In this document: positions 42,342-50,097 of the stretch, piece by piece | Numbering within the stretch: position 1 is the first letter of the stretch | How the letters are laid out: every line of letters starts with the position of its first letter | DNA from: Streptomyces sp. CoH27 | Lineage (GTDB): Bacteria; Actinomycetota; Actinomycetes; Streptomycetales; Streptomycetaceae | Direction: 5' to 3' | DNA length: 64,000 bases | Assembly (NCBI RefSeq): GCF_020181035.1 | Contig: NZ_JAIQYY010000021.1 | Coordinates: 140,279-204,278 of the forward strand | Made by a program: the position numbers and the translations under genes | The notes under the pieces: model-generated | Told to the model about the DNA's origin: nothing | The model's input: the letters and a program-made list of their open reading frames with translations, nothing else | Databases searched by the model: none

Positions 42342-42932
42342 TCACTTCTCCGCCAGGACGGGCTGGAGCATCTTCAGCAGCGCGGTGTCGTCGAGCGCCT
42401 CCAGGGCCCGCGCGGCGACCTTCCCCTGCCTGTCGATGACGAGCGTGGAGGGGATCAGCTGCGGGTTGAGGGTGCCCTTCTTGAAGCGGAGCATCAGCTT
42501 GCCCGTCGGGTCGTACAGGCTCGGGTAGGTGATGCCGTGTTCCTTCTCGAAGTTGACGGCGGGGGTGGTGCTGGTGTCGCGGGTGTTGATCCCGACGAAC
42601 TGCACGCCCTTGCCCGCGTAACTCTGCGAGACCTTGGCGAAGTACTTCGCCTCTTCCCGGCACGGGCTGCACCACGAGCCCCAGACGTTGACGACGACGA
42701 CCTGGCCCTTGAAGGAGGCGACGTCGAGGGTCTTGCCGTCGATGGTCGTGCCGGACAGGTCCGGGGCCGCGTCGCGCTTGCCCACGGGGGCGGTGGCGAT
42801 GCCGTTGTTGCCGGTGACGAAGTTGGTGTTGCCACCGCCGCCGGAGGTGCCGCCCTTGCCGCACGCGGACAGGGTCAGGGCCGCCACAGCGGCCATGGCG
42901 CTGAGCAGGGCGGCGCGGCTACGGGTACTCAT
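42342..42932 (-). CDS. TlpA/ResA-type thiol-disulfide lipoprotein
   Basis: A 196-residue predicted lipoprotein with a signal peptide ending in lipobox LSAC (Cys24), a Gly/Asn-rich linker, then a thioredoxin fold. The active site is WGSWCSPC with Cys88 and Cys91, followed by YPSLYDPTGKLML and the cis-Pro region NPQLIPSTLVID. It reduces haem-binding cysteines of apocytochrome c and is recharged by CcdA. It is the first gene of the tlpA-ccdA-resB run. Confidence 0.93.
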   Translation of the reverse strand: MSTRSRAALLSAMAAVAALTLSACGKGGTSGGGGNTNFVTGNNGIATAPVGKRDAAPDLSGTTIDGKTLDVASFKGQVVVVNVWGSWCSPCREEAKYFAKVSQSYAGKGVQFVGINTRDTSTTPAVNFEKEHGITYPSLYDPTGKLMLRFKKGTLNPQLIPSTLVIDRQGKVAARALEALDDTALLKMLQPVLAEK

Positions 42933-43062
42933 GTGAAAAGTTTCGCATGGCCGTTCCGGGGATCTCGCGCGCCCCCCTGCCGGTCGGAAAACCGCATTTC
43001 AGGGCGTATTTACACGGGACATTTCCGACAGGGGGGCACCGCAGGGGGTATGGCTGCGGCGG

Positions 43063-44331
43063 TCAGGCGAGGAAGGTCTTCCAGCCGCCGGTCGGCGCCT
43101 GTCCGGGGGCCAGCGTGCGCAGCTTGGCGAGCACCTCGGGCTTCTGCACGTCGATCCAGTCGGCGAACTGCCGGAAGGAGACCAGCCGGACGTCGGCGCC
43201 CTTCTCCTTCGCCTGCGCGATGTGCTTGAAGGCCTGCTCGACGGCGTCCATGTAGATGCCGCCGTTCCAGTGCTCGAAGTGGTTGCCGATGAAGAACGGC
43301 GCCCGGTTCGAGAAGTACGCCCGCTTGAAGCCGGCGATGTACGCCCCGGCCGCCTGCTCGCGCCAGGCCGGGTAGTTGTAGGCGGGCGCCTTGGTGGAGT
43401 TCGCCGACTGGTTGAACATCATGTTGTAGTCCATCGAGAGGACCTGGAACTTCCTGCCGGGGAAGGGGATCGCCTGCAGCGGGAAGTCCCACAGCCCGTG
43501 CTTCTTCACCGGCCACATCTGCAGCCCGCCCGGCGAGGAGGCGTCGTAGCGCCAGCCCAGCTCACGGGCGGTCGGCAGCAGGTTCTCCTGGTTGAGCAGG
43601 CAGGGCGTGCGGCTGCCGACGAGTTCCTTCTCGTAGTCGAACGGCAGGGCCGGCATGTCCGTGAAGCCGGTGTTGGTCTTCCAGTTCTGCACGAAGGACT
43701 TGGCCTGCTTGATCTCGCTGTGCCACTGCGCGGGCGTCCACCACTTGACCGACGTGTGGGCGTCGCCGCAGAAGTGCCCGTTGAAGTGGGTGCCGATCTC
43801 GTGGCCTTCGAGCCAGGCCCGGCGAATGTTGGTCAGCGTCGCCTTGACGTGCTCGTCGTTGAGGTAGCCGATGTCGGAGGCGCCGATCTTGTTGTTCGGC
43901 GGCTCGTACATGCGCCGCTTCGACTCGGGCAGCAGGTACAGCCCCGAGAGGAAGAAGGTCATGGACGCGCCGTGCTCCTTGGCCAGGTCCAGGAAGCGCG
44001 GGAAGAGCCCGTTGCCGACCTCGCCGGCACCGTCCCAGGAGAAGACCACGAACTGCGGCGGGGTCTCGCCCGCTTCCAGCGGCCGGGGGGCGTCCGGCTG
44101 GTGCGGCTGCTTGCCGGTGTACGACGTGGAGCCGTCGCCGATGAGCTTGCCCTGGGGCGCGCTGCTCGCGTCGCCGCCCTGTCCGCTCTTTCCGCCGCCG
44201 GAACCGCCCGAGCCGCCGGCACCGTCGGATGACGTGTTGCTCCCGCAGCCGGAAAGGGTGGCGGCGGCCGCCGCGCCTGCGCCGAGGCTGAGTATGCCCC
44301 GGCGGGAGAGGGTCCGGGAGACGGTGCGCAT
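43063..44331 (-). CDS. Polysaccharide deacetylase-like lipoprotein
   Basis: A 422-residue protein. The N-terminus has a twin-arginine-like signal (SRRGILSLGAGAAAAATLSG) followed by Cys, suggesting a Tat-exported lipoprotein, then a Gly/Ser linker. The domain contains FVVFSWDGAGEV with the NodB-type Asp, SMTFFLSGLYLLP, HEIGTHFNGHFCGDAH with the His pair, and a later histidine (GNHFEHWNGG). This matches the CE4 carbohydrate esterase layout, but some motifs deviate, so activity is uncertain. It lies between tlpA and the hemL/phosphatase pair on the same strand with gaps of about 130 and 150 bp. Confidence 0.82.
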   Translation of the reverse strand: MRTVSRTLSRRGILSLGAGAAAAATLSGCGSNTSSDGAGGSGGSGGGKSGQGGDASSAPQGKLIGDGSTSYTGKQPHQPDAPRPLEAGETPPQFVVFSWDGAGEVGNGLFPRFLDLAKEHGASMTFFLSGLYLLPESKRRMYEPPNNKIGASDIGYLNDEHVKATLTNIRRAWLEGHEIGTHFNGHFCGDAHTSVKWWTPAQWHSEIKQAKSFVQNWKTNTGFTDMPALPFDYEKELVGSRTPCLLNQENLLPTARELGWRYDASSPGGLQMWPVKKHGLWDFPLQAIPFPGRKFQVLSMDYNMMFNQSANSTKAPAYNYPAWREQAAGAYIAGFKRAYFSNRAPFFIGNHFEHWNGGIYMDAVEQAFKHIAQAKEKGADVRLVSFRQFADWIDVQKPEVLAKLRTLAPGQAPTGGWKTFLA

Positions 44332-44478
44332 GGAAGATCCCCGATTCGTCGCGCCTTCGGTGTGGGTCACCCACAGAGAGGGCACAGCGATCGGGGAGGT
44401 TCCGTTAATTCTTATGTTTTTCGCAATAGTTACGGCAAAAGCGATCCAAGCCCGGTCAAACGGACCGTCAGAAAATGG

Positions 44479-45186
44479 TCAGGCCCCGAAGGCCTTGCCC
44501 TGAGCGGCGTTCTTGCCCTTCTGCGGCTTGGCTCCGGCCCGCAGATGGGCCGGGACCAGATCGATGGCGGGCTCGCTGTAGCCGACCGACACGATCTTGT
44601 CGCCGAGGTAGGTGAACGTCGTCAGGGAGGCGAGGGTGCACTGCCGCTTGCGCGGATCGTGCCACAGCCGGCGCCGCTCCACATAGGACCGGACGATCCA
44701 GATCGGCAGCTGATGGCTGACCAGCACCGCCTCGTGCCCGCGCGCCTTGTCCTTGGCCGCGTTCAGCGCGCCCATCATCCGCACGACCTGATCGACGTAC
44801 GGCTCGCCCCAGGACGGCCGGAACGGGTTGACGAGGTGCTTCCAGTTCCCGGGCCGCTGCAGCGCGCCGTCCCCGACCCCGAACGTCTTCCCCTGAAAGA
44901 CGTTGTCGGCCTCGATCAGCCGCTCGTCGGTGTCCAGGTCCAGCCCGTGCGCCTTGGCGATCGGGGTGGCCGTCTCCTGGGCCCGCTCCAGCGGCGAGGC
45001 GCAGACGTAGGTGACGTCGCGGGGCGCGAGATGCTCGGCGACCCGGTCGGCCATCTGCCGCCCCAGCTCGGACAGGTGGTACCCGGCCAGCCGCCCGTAC
45101 AGGATCCCGGTCGGGTTCTCGACCTCACCGTGCCGCATGAGGTGGACGACGGTGACGTCCTTGCTGCCGTCGATGGGGGTGCTCAC
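44479..45186 (-). CDS. Histidine phosphatase (phosphoglycerate mutase-like)
   Basis: A 235-residue member of the histidine phosphatase family. The catalytic RHG motif is in VVHLMRHGEVENPTGILYGR, with the second His in EAVLVSHQLPIWIVRS and the acid in the ERAQETATPIA/EADNVFQG region. The substrate is unknown: such proteins act on phosphosugars, vitamins precursors or phosphoproteins. The C-terminus is Lys/Gly-rich. The GTG start overlaps the hemL stop (GTGA), so it is co-transcribed with hemL, a pairing common in actinobacteria. Confidence 0.88.
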   Translation of the reverse strand: MSTPIDGSKDVTVVHLMRHGEVENPTGILYGRLAGYHLSELGRQMADRVAEHLAPRDVTYVCASPLERAQETATPIAKAHGLDLDTDERLIEADNVFQGKTFGVGDGALQRPGNWKHLVNPFRPSWGEPYVDQVVRMMGALNAAKDKARGHEAVLVSHQLPIWIVRSYVERRRLWHDPRKRQCTLASLTTFTYLGDKIVSVGYSEPAIDLVPAHLRAGAKPQKGKNAAQGKAFGA

Positions 45187-46508
45187 GCGGTGGCCTCCGC
45201 AGCGGCTCGGGCCGCCGCCGGGAGGGCGTCGGCGATGATCTGGACGGCCCGTTCGTCGTGGGCCGTGGACACGAACCAGGACTCGAAGCAGGACGGCGGC
45301 AGGTAGACGCCGTTCGCGAGGAGGGAGTGGAAGAACGCGGTGAAGCGGAAGGCCTCCTGCCGCTTGGCGTCCTCGTACGTCCGCACCTGACGGTCGGTGA
45401 AGAAGACGGTGAACATGTTGGAGGCGTTCTGCACCCGGTGCGCGACGCCCTCCTTGCTCAGCGCCTCGCTGACCAGGCCCTGGATCTGCGCGGACACGGC
45501 GTTGACCTTGTCGTACGCCGCGTCGTCGAGCAGCCGCAGCTGGGCGAGACCGGCGGCGGTGGCGACGGGGTTACCGGACAGCGTGCCCGCCTGGTACACG
45601 GGCCCGGCAGGCGCGAGGTGGGCCATCACATCGGCGCGCCCCCCGAAGGCGGCGGCCGGGAACCCACCCCCCATTACCTTCCCGAAGGTCATCAGGTCGG
45701 GCTTGACCCCGTCGATCCCGTACCACCCGGCCCGGCTGGTCCGGAAGCCGGTCATGACCTCGTCGGAGATGTAGAGGGCGCCGTTCTTGTGGCAGGCGTC
45801 CCGGAGCCCCTGGTTGAACCCGGGGTCCGGCGGCACGACGCCCATGTTTCCCGGCGAGGCCTCGGTGATGACGCAGGCGATCTCCCCGGGGTGCCGGTGG
45901 AAGGCCTCCTGCACGGCTTCGAGATCGTTGTACGGCAGCACGATCGTGTCGCCGGCCTGGGCGCCGGTGACACCCGGCGTGTCGGGCAGTGCGAACGTGG
46001 CGACCCCGGACCCGGCGGCAGCGAGAAGGCTGTCCACGTGCCCGTGATAGCAGCCGGCGAACTTGATCACCTTGGACCGCCGGGTGAACCCGCGGGCGAG
46101 CCGGATGGCGCTCATGGTCGCCTCGGTCCCGCTGCTCACCAGCCGGACCTGCTCCACGGGCTCGACCCGGGCGACGATCTCCTCGGCGAGCGCGACCTCG
46201 CCCTCACCGGGTGTACCGAAGGACGTACCGCGCGCGACGGCCTCCTGAACGGCGGCGAGGACCTCGGGGTGCGAGTGCCCGAGGATCATCGGCCCCCAGG
46301 AGCACACGAGGTCGACGTACTCACGCCCGTCGGCGTCGGTGAGGTAGGCCCCCTTGCCCGACGCCATGAAGCGGGGCGTGCCGCCGACGGCACGGAAGGC
46401 GCGCACCGGGGAGTTCACACCGCCGGGCGTGACGGCGCAGGCGCGGTCGAAGAGCGCCTGGGAGACGGGCGCGTCGTAGGGATAGGGCGTTTCGCTCAGG
46501 GCACTCAT
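45183..46508 (-). CDS. hemL: Glutamate-1-semialdehyde 2,1-aminomutase
   Basis: PLP enzyme of 441 residues that converts glutamate-1-semialdehyde to 5-aminolevulinate for haem and cobalamin synthesis. It begins SEAL-like with QALFDRACAVTPGGVNSPVR, and has VSSGTEATMSAIRLARGFTR, the ISDEVMTGFR aspartate motif, the PLP lysine in LMTFGKVMGGGFPAAAFGG, and YQAGTLSGNPVATAAGLAQL. Its ATG is preceded by a 500-bp upstream region with an inverted repeat. It is followed by the overlapping histidine phosphatase. Confidence 0.96.
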   Translation of the reverse strand: MSALSETPYPYDAPVSQALFDRACAVTPGGVNSPVRAFRAVGGTPRFMASGKGAYLTDADGREYVDLVCSWGPMILGHSHPEVLAAVQEAVARGTSFGTPGEGEVALAEEIVARVEPVEQVRLVSSGTEATMSAIRLARGFTRRSKVIKFAGCYHGHVDSLLAAAGSGVATFALPDTPGVTGAQAGDTIVLPYNDLEAVQEAFHRHPGEIACVITEASPGNMGVVPPDPGFNQGLRDACHKNGALYISDEVMTGFRTSRAGWYGIDGVKPDLMTFGKVMGGGFPAAAFGGRADVMAHLAPAGPVYQAGTLSGNPVATAAGLAQLRLLDDAAYDKVNAVSAQIQGLVSEALSKEGVAHRVQNASNMFTVFFTDRQVRTYEDAKRQEAFRFTAFFHSLLANGVYLPPSCFESWFVSTAHDERAVQIIADALPAAARAAAEATA

Positions 46509-46652
46509 GACGTGCGGCTTCTCCGGCTTCTCTGACTCCGGTTGCGTGGTGACCTCCTCAGGGTAGGCCGCGGCTCGCCCCGCGAGTGGCCCGCCTCGGA
46601 TCGGAACCGTGATCGGACCCTGGGCATCTGCGAGACTGAGACCTGATACACA

Positions 46653-46692
46653 CAGCTCATGAGCACGTAGTACTGGTAGTGGTCATGAGCTG
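46653..46692. promoter_or_regulatory. Long inverted repeat upstream of hemL
   Basis: CAGCTCATGA and TCATGAGCTG form perfect 10-bp arms separated by 20 bp, 145 bp upstream of the hemL ATG. The arms are internally TCATGA-symmetric. Their function is unknown; a regulator site is plausible. The remainder of 46509-46810 shows no gene. Confidence 0.45.
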
Positions 46693-46810
46693 TTGAAGAT
46701 CCTGCGGACTGGTGTTTCACCGCACGTTTCGGCGGGCGGCCGTGGGGGAGGTCACTGACACGATGATCGGGTTGCGCGGCGGGGGCCACGCGTCCTAGAA
46801 AAGCAGTCGG

Positions 46811-47017
46811 GTGGAGATATGCATCGCGGTGGCGGACTGGGCGAGGGGACTGATGACCTGGGTCCTCGACGTGCCCGGCGGGGAAGGCACCGGCGCGAGG
46901 CGGAGGAAGCGACCGAAGCACATCGGACACAGGGTGGACCGGGCGAGCCCGAGCGGCACGACCGGCGGGCCGACCGCCTCAGGGCGGGGAGCAGGAATGG
47001 TGGTCGGGTGGGGGTGA
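46811..47017 (+). CDS. Possible small ORF, unknown
   Basis: A 68-codon frame starting GTG (VEICIAVADWARGLMTWVLD) and ending with a basic stretch and a Gly/Ser-rich tail. Its stop overlaps the GTG of the following gene. There is no good RBS and no recognisable family, so it may be chance; the stop/start overlap is the only support. Confidence 0.25.
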   Translation: MEICIAVADWARGLMTWVLDVPGGEGTGARRRKRPKHIGHRVDRASPSGTTGGPTASGRGAGMVVGWG

Positions 47018-47445
47018 CGTACAAATACTTCGGCGCGCCGGACGGCGCGACCGCGGCCCGCGTCCCCATCTCGATGCGTCCCGAGGAACTCGGCGGCGAC
47101 GAGCTGGGCATGAACGGCATGTTCACCAAGATCAAGCCGGAGACGATGGCCGCGATGGTCCTGACCGGCATCGAGGGCGTCCCCCTGCACAAGGTGCCAC
47201 CCCTCGAACTGGTCGTCCTGCACCCCGACTACGCGGTCGTCAAACTCCCCATGACCGTCGTCGACCCCCTGCGCGGCATCGGCGAGGAAGCGGTCGGCGC
47301 GGCGGCTTTCATCTGGTCGACGGTCCCGGACCGGGGCGGTCCACGGGACGCGTTCAATGTGTACCAGTTGCTGCACGAGTGGCAGGACTTCTCGCATCGG
47401 TTGCATGAGGCGGGGCATCAGCCTTATTGCCTTGTGTGGCCCTGA
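47014..47445 (+). CDS. Hypothetical protein whose 3' end is repeated 16 kb downstream
   Basis: A 143-residue protein I do not recognise. It starts VTYKYFGAPDGATAARVPIS and ends FNVYQLLHEWQDFSHRLHEA, then GHQPYCLVWP. No signal peptide or membrane segment is seen. The GTG start is a choice: an in-frame GTG six bases earlier is equally possible. A strong UUCG-loop terminator follows. The last 24 codons and stop are present again, 91% identical, at 63852-63926, which suggests that a genomic island begins just after this gene. Function is unknown. Confidence 0.75.
   Translation: MTYKYFGAPDGATAARVPISMRPEELGGDELGMNGMFTKIKPETMAAMVLTGIEGVPLHKVPPLELVVLHPDYAVVKLPMTVVDPLRGIGEEAVGAAAFIWSTVPDRGGPRDAFNVYQLLHEWQDFSHRLHEAGHQPYCLVWP
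47371..47445 (+). repeat. Left copy of 75-bp direct repeat (gene 3' end)
   Basis: The last 75 bp of the hypothetical gene are repeated in the same orientation at 63852-63926. The two copies differ at 7 of 75 positions (91% identical) and encode the same C-terminus except two residues. They bracket about 16.4 kb of accessory content. Confidence 0.9.
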
Positions 47446-47466
47446 GCTGGGGTTTCGTGAGGTTTG

Positions 47467-47493
47467 GGCGGGGTCTTCGGGCCTCGCCTTTTT
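47467..47493 (+). terminator. Rho-independent terminator with UUCG loop
   Basis: GGCGGGGTC pairs with GGCCTCGCC (9 bp including two G-U wobbles) around a TTCG tetraloop and is followed by TTTTT. It lies 22 bp past the stop of the hypothetical gene, at the left edge of the putative island. Confidence 0.9.
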
Positions 47494-47667
47494 CAGTGCC
47501 GGAGAGGGGCTGTCAGGCGGCCAGGGCGCATTGGTTTCGCTGCGGCAAGGTCTTCGGATCACCGTCCGGCTTGCCCCACGGCAGGGTGAAGTTCCCCAGC
47601 CTCGTCGCCGCCCAGCTCGTCCAGTCCACGGCCCTGGCGCTACTGCCTGGCTCCTGACACCCCGGAA

Positions 47668-48216
47668 TCAGCCGGCGAGCCTGGGCTCCAGCAGGTCCAG
47701 AGCTTCCTCCCAGCGGAACCGGTCCGCCCCGCCGCCGACCCTCGGCTTGTGCGGTTCGCACGAGCCGATCATGACGCCCATCCCCCGCAACCGCTCCAGG
47801 CTCTGCTCGTAGGCCGGGTGGGCGGCCTGGGCGGAGTTCAGGTAGGGCAGAGCCACAGTCGGGGTGCCCATGCCATACGCCTCGCACAGGATGCCCAGCG
47901 CGAGGGTGTCGGATATCCCGGCTGCCCACTTGTTGATCGTGTTGAAGGTAGCCGGGGCGACCGCGATGGCGTCCGCCGGCGGCAGCGGGCGAGGGTCGCC
48001 CGGCGAGCGCCAGGCGGAGCGGATCGGGTAGCCGGTCTGTGCCTCGACCGCCGTCGCGTCGATGAAGCCGAGGCCCTGCGGTGTGGCGACGACACCGACG
48101 TCCCAGTTCGCCTCCTGGGCAGCGGTGATCAGCTTGCCGACGTCACGGGCGACACCGGCCGCGCACACGACGACGTACAGGAAGGGCTTCTTGTCCAGGG
48201 CGGTCGGTTCGGTCAC
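47668..48216 (-). CDS. HFCD-fold flavoprotein (PPC decarboxylase-like)
   Basis: A 182-residue homologue of flavoproteins such as phosphopantothenoylcysteine decarboxylase and peptide-cysteine decarboxylases. FLYVVVCAAGVARDVGKLIT begins the flavin-binding domain, ADAIAVAPATFNTINKWAAG supplies the PxxxNT-like motif (with N-T conserved), and a Pro-Tyr-Leu-Asn segment follows. The substrate is unknown. The GTG start overlaps the stop of the upstream XRE/TPR regulator (GTGA), so they form one operon divergent from the MurA-paralogue cluster. A PPC decarboxylase proper would be fused to a CoaB domain, which is absent here. Confidence 0.85.
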   Translation of the reverse strand: MTEPTALDKKPFLYVVVCAAGVARDVGKLITAAQEANWDVGVVATPQGLGFIDATAVEAQTGYPIRSAWRSPGDPRPLPPADAIAVAPATFNTINKWAAGISDTLALGILCEAYGMGTPTVALPYLNSAQAAHPAYEQSLERLRGMGVMIGSCEPHKPRVGGGADRFRWEEALDLLEPRLAG

Positions 48217-49484
48217 GCGGGGACTCCCAGTTGGCGGCTGAAGTGGTGCAGCTCCGGCAGCGTACGACGACGGTCCCGAGCAGCCATGTCGGCGACCAGG
48301 TTGCGGACGTCGGGGCGGCGGATGTCCTGTGCGGCGCAGGTCTCGGCGATGCGCAGGGCCTGGTAGCCGTCGGCGAGACGGCCCTGCTGGCTGTAGGCGC
48401 GGGCCGCCTCCACCCACAGGGCGGCGCGTCGCTCGGGGACCGGGATGTGCCGGCGCATGAGGGGGCGGGCCGCCTGGAGGGCAAGGCCGGCGTCACCGAA
48501 GGCCACCAGGGCACTCAGCTCGTGCAGGGCGACATTGGTCGGGCTGAAGGTGGCCCAGGCGTCGGGCCGGTCCAGGGTGACGTACCGGGAGACTTCCTTG
48601 GCCTCGGTGAGGAATTCCTTTGTGGCCGCGCGATCACCGCGACTGCTGGCCGCGGTCACGCCGCGCAGGAGTAGCAGTCCTACGGCAACGAGGTACTTCG
48701 GAGAGCGCCGGTCGTAGGAACCGGTGAGCTGGTCGGCGGTGTGCCGGACCAGAGTGACGGCTTCGGTGGCGTGCTTCTCGCGCACCAGGACGTGGGCCTG
48801 GACACGGACGCTGGAGGCGAGGACCACCGGGTCGCCCGAACGTTCTGCTTCAGCCATCGCCCGGCCGACGGCGAGCCATGCGTTGCCCTGGTCGTGCTGT
48901 TTGAGCAGCAGGCTGGTCGCGGTCTGGTAAGCCGTGGCCAGGAGCCCGGACACCGTATCCCTGTCCGTCGCCTCGCTGGCGGCCAGTCGCAGGTCACCGA
49001 TCAGATCCGGGAGGGTGCGCTCCAGCTCTGTGTAGTGGCAGGTGTGGAAGAGCCTGAGCGCCGATCCGACTCGTTCGTACAGGACGGCCGTGTCCTGCGG
49101 GCCACCGGTGCCCGCGTGGCCGGGGCCGGGCAGGAGTGCCTGAACGAGGGCGGTGTGCGGGGTCGAAAAGCCAGCCGGGGCCGCGAGCGCTGCAATGCTC
49201 GCGGCGAGGAAGGTGCGGCGGTGCATGTCATCAGCTTCTGGGTCGGCGACAGAGGCGCCCTGAGCGGGGGCGAGGCCCAACTCGTGGGGTGAGATGTCCA
49301 GTTCCTGCGCGACGGCGCGTAATACGCGGATGTCCTCCGTGCCGCGACCGCTCTCCAGACGGCTCACCTTGGACTGGTGATACCCGAGCGCTGCGGCCAC
49401 GTCGTGCTGTGAACGCCGCTGTAACACCCGTGCCCGACGGATCCGTTCTCCGATCCGTCTCGCTTCCCCATATGCATCGGCCAT
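48213..49484 (-). CDS. XRE-family regulator with helical repeat (TPR-like) domain
   Basis: A 423-residue regulator. The HTH (ERIRRARVLQRRSQHDVAAA, then LGYHQSKVSRLESGRGTEDI) occupies about residues 14-60. From about residue 100 on, alpha-helical pairs (ATAYQTATSLLLKQHDQGNA, WVEAARAYSQQGRLADGYQA) resemble the tetratricopeptide or ARM-type repeats of Streptomyces regulators. GGGAG precedes the ATG. Palindromes in the divergent spacer (49520-49582) are likely operators. It should control the flavoprotein operon and the plus-strand cluster. The effector is unknown. Confidence 0.9.
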   Translation of the reverse strand: MADAYGEARRIGERIRRARVLQRRSQHDVAAALGYHQSKVSRLESGRGTEDIRVLRAVAQELDISPHELGLAPAQGASVADPEADDMHRRTFLAASIAALAAPAGFSTPHTALVQALLPGPGHAGTGGPQDTAVLYERVGSALRLFHTCHYTELERTLPDLIGDLRLAASEATDRDTVSGLLATAYQTATSLLLKQHDQGNAWLAVGRAMAEAERSGDPVVLASSVRVQAHVLVREKHATEAVTLVRHTADQLTGSYDRRSPKYLVAVGLLLLRGVTAASSRGDRAATKEFLTEAKEVSRYVTLDRPDAWATFSPTNVALHELSALVAFGDAGLALQAARPLMRRHIPVPERRAALWVEAARAYSQQGRLADGYQALRIAETCAAQDIRRPDVRNLVADMAARDRRRTLPELHHFSRQLGVPA

Positions 49485-49519
49485 CTGCCACGGCTCCCTC
49501 CGCCGTCGCTGATCCTGCC

Positions 49520-49582
49520 TGCTCAATCGAGCATAGATCAGTCGTAGTTGGCGGTGATGCAGCTCCTGCATAACTCATGCAG
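49520..49582. promoter_or_regulatory. Operator cluster in the divergent island promoter
   Basis: Contains TGCTC-AATC-GAGCA (49520-49533) and ATGCAG-CTC-CTGCAT (49557-49571), followed by a third ATGCAG half-site at 49577-49582, 20 bp after the first. They lie between the XRE/TPR regulator and the HATPase gene and are the obvious candidate sites for that regulator. Confidence 0.5.
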
Positions 49583-49660
49583 CGCCCGCGCACGAGCTAA
49601 CCACTCATGGCGACGGGCTGGTTGCTTGGTGTGGCCCCCACCTACACCGGGAGGCCGCTC

Positions 49661-50097
49661 ATGGAAGCGCACCAGCTCGCTCTTTCCCTGCCCTCGACGC
49701 CCGCCGCAGCGAGCGAGGCCCGGCACCAGGCCGTGGTCGCGATAGCGGGCTGGGACACGGAGCTGGACGCCGAGGTGGTGCACACGGCTGCACTACTGGT
49801 CAGCGAGCTCGTCACCAACGCGGTGCAGTACGCCGGCACCGGATCGGCCTCGCTCACAGTCTGTCTCGACGAGGCCGTCCTGCGAGTCGAGGTCTGCGAC
49901 GCGAGCCCGGTGCTGCCCCAGCCGGCTCTGCCCGATGTGGACAGCGAGGGCGGCCGGGGCCTGACCTCGTCGCCGCTCTCGCTGACCGGTACCGCGCCGA
50001 GCCGACGGAGAACGGCAAGCGCTGCTGGGCCGAGATCGATCTGATCACCAAACCCAGCCAGGACATGGCCTGTTTCCTTCCTCTGCAGAGGAGTTGA
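49661..50097 (+). pseudogene. Frameshifted HATPase (anti-sigma-like ATP-binding) gene
   Basis: The N-terminal part is intact: ARHQAVVAIAGWDTELDAEV, N-box AALLVSELVTNAVQYAG, and LRVEVCDASPVL with the G1-region DVDSEGGRGL. After codon 101 the frame runs into TSSPLSLTG, but reading one base over restores the expected VAALADRYRAEPTENGKRCW, then AEIDLITKPSQD, ending at 50097 and overlapping the next gene (TGATG). A single base appears to be missing just after 49963. Such proteins are Streptomyces anti-sigma/regulatory kinases of the SpoIIAB/RsbW class. It is either a pseudogene or a sequencing error. GGGAGG precedes the ATG. Confidence 0.75.

Noticed and set aside
39815..42439. Long open frame on the plus strand opposite resB/ccdA
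   Set aside because: Low-complexity Gly/Ala/Arg/Asp/Glu-rich translation is antisense to clear conserved genes; a GC-bias artefact. The same applies to long open frames at 3568-5655, 5535-7802, 16928-18481 and 20872-22356.
47513..47667. Minus-strand peptide RLGNFTLPWGKPDGDPKTLP as a remnant gene
   Set aside because: It looks protein-like but has no start, no family I know and little length; not enough to call.
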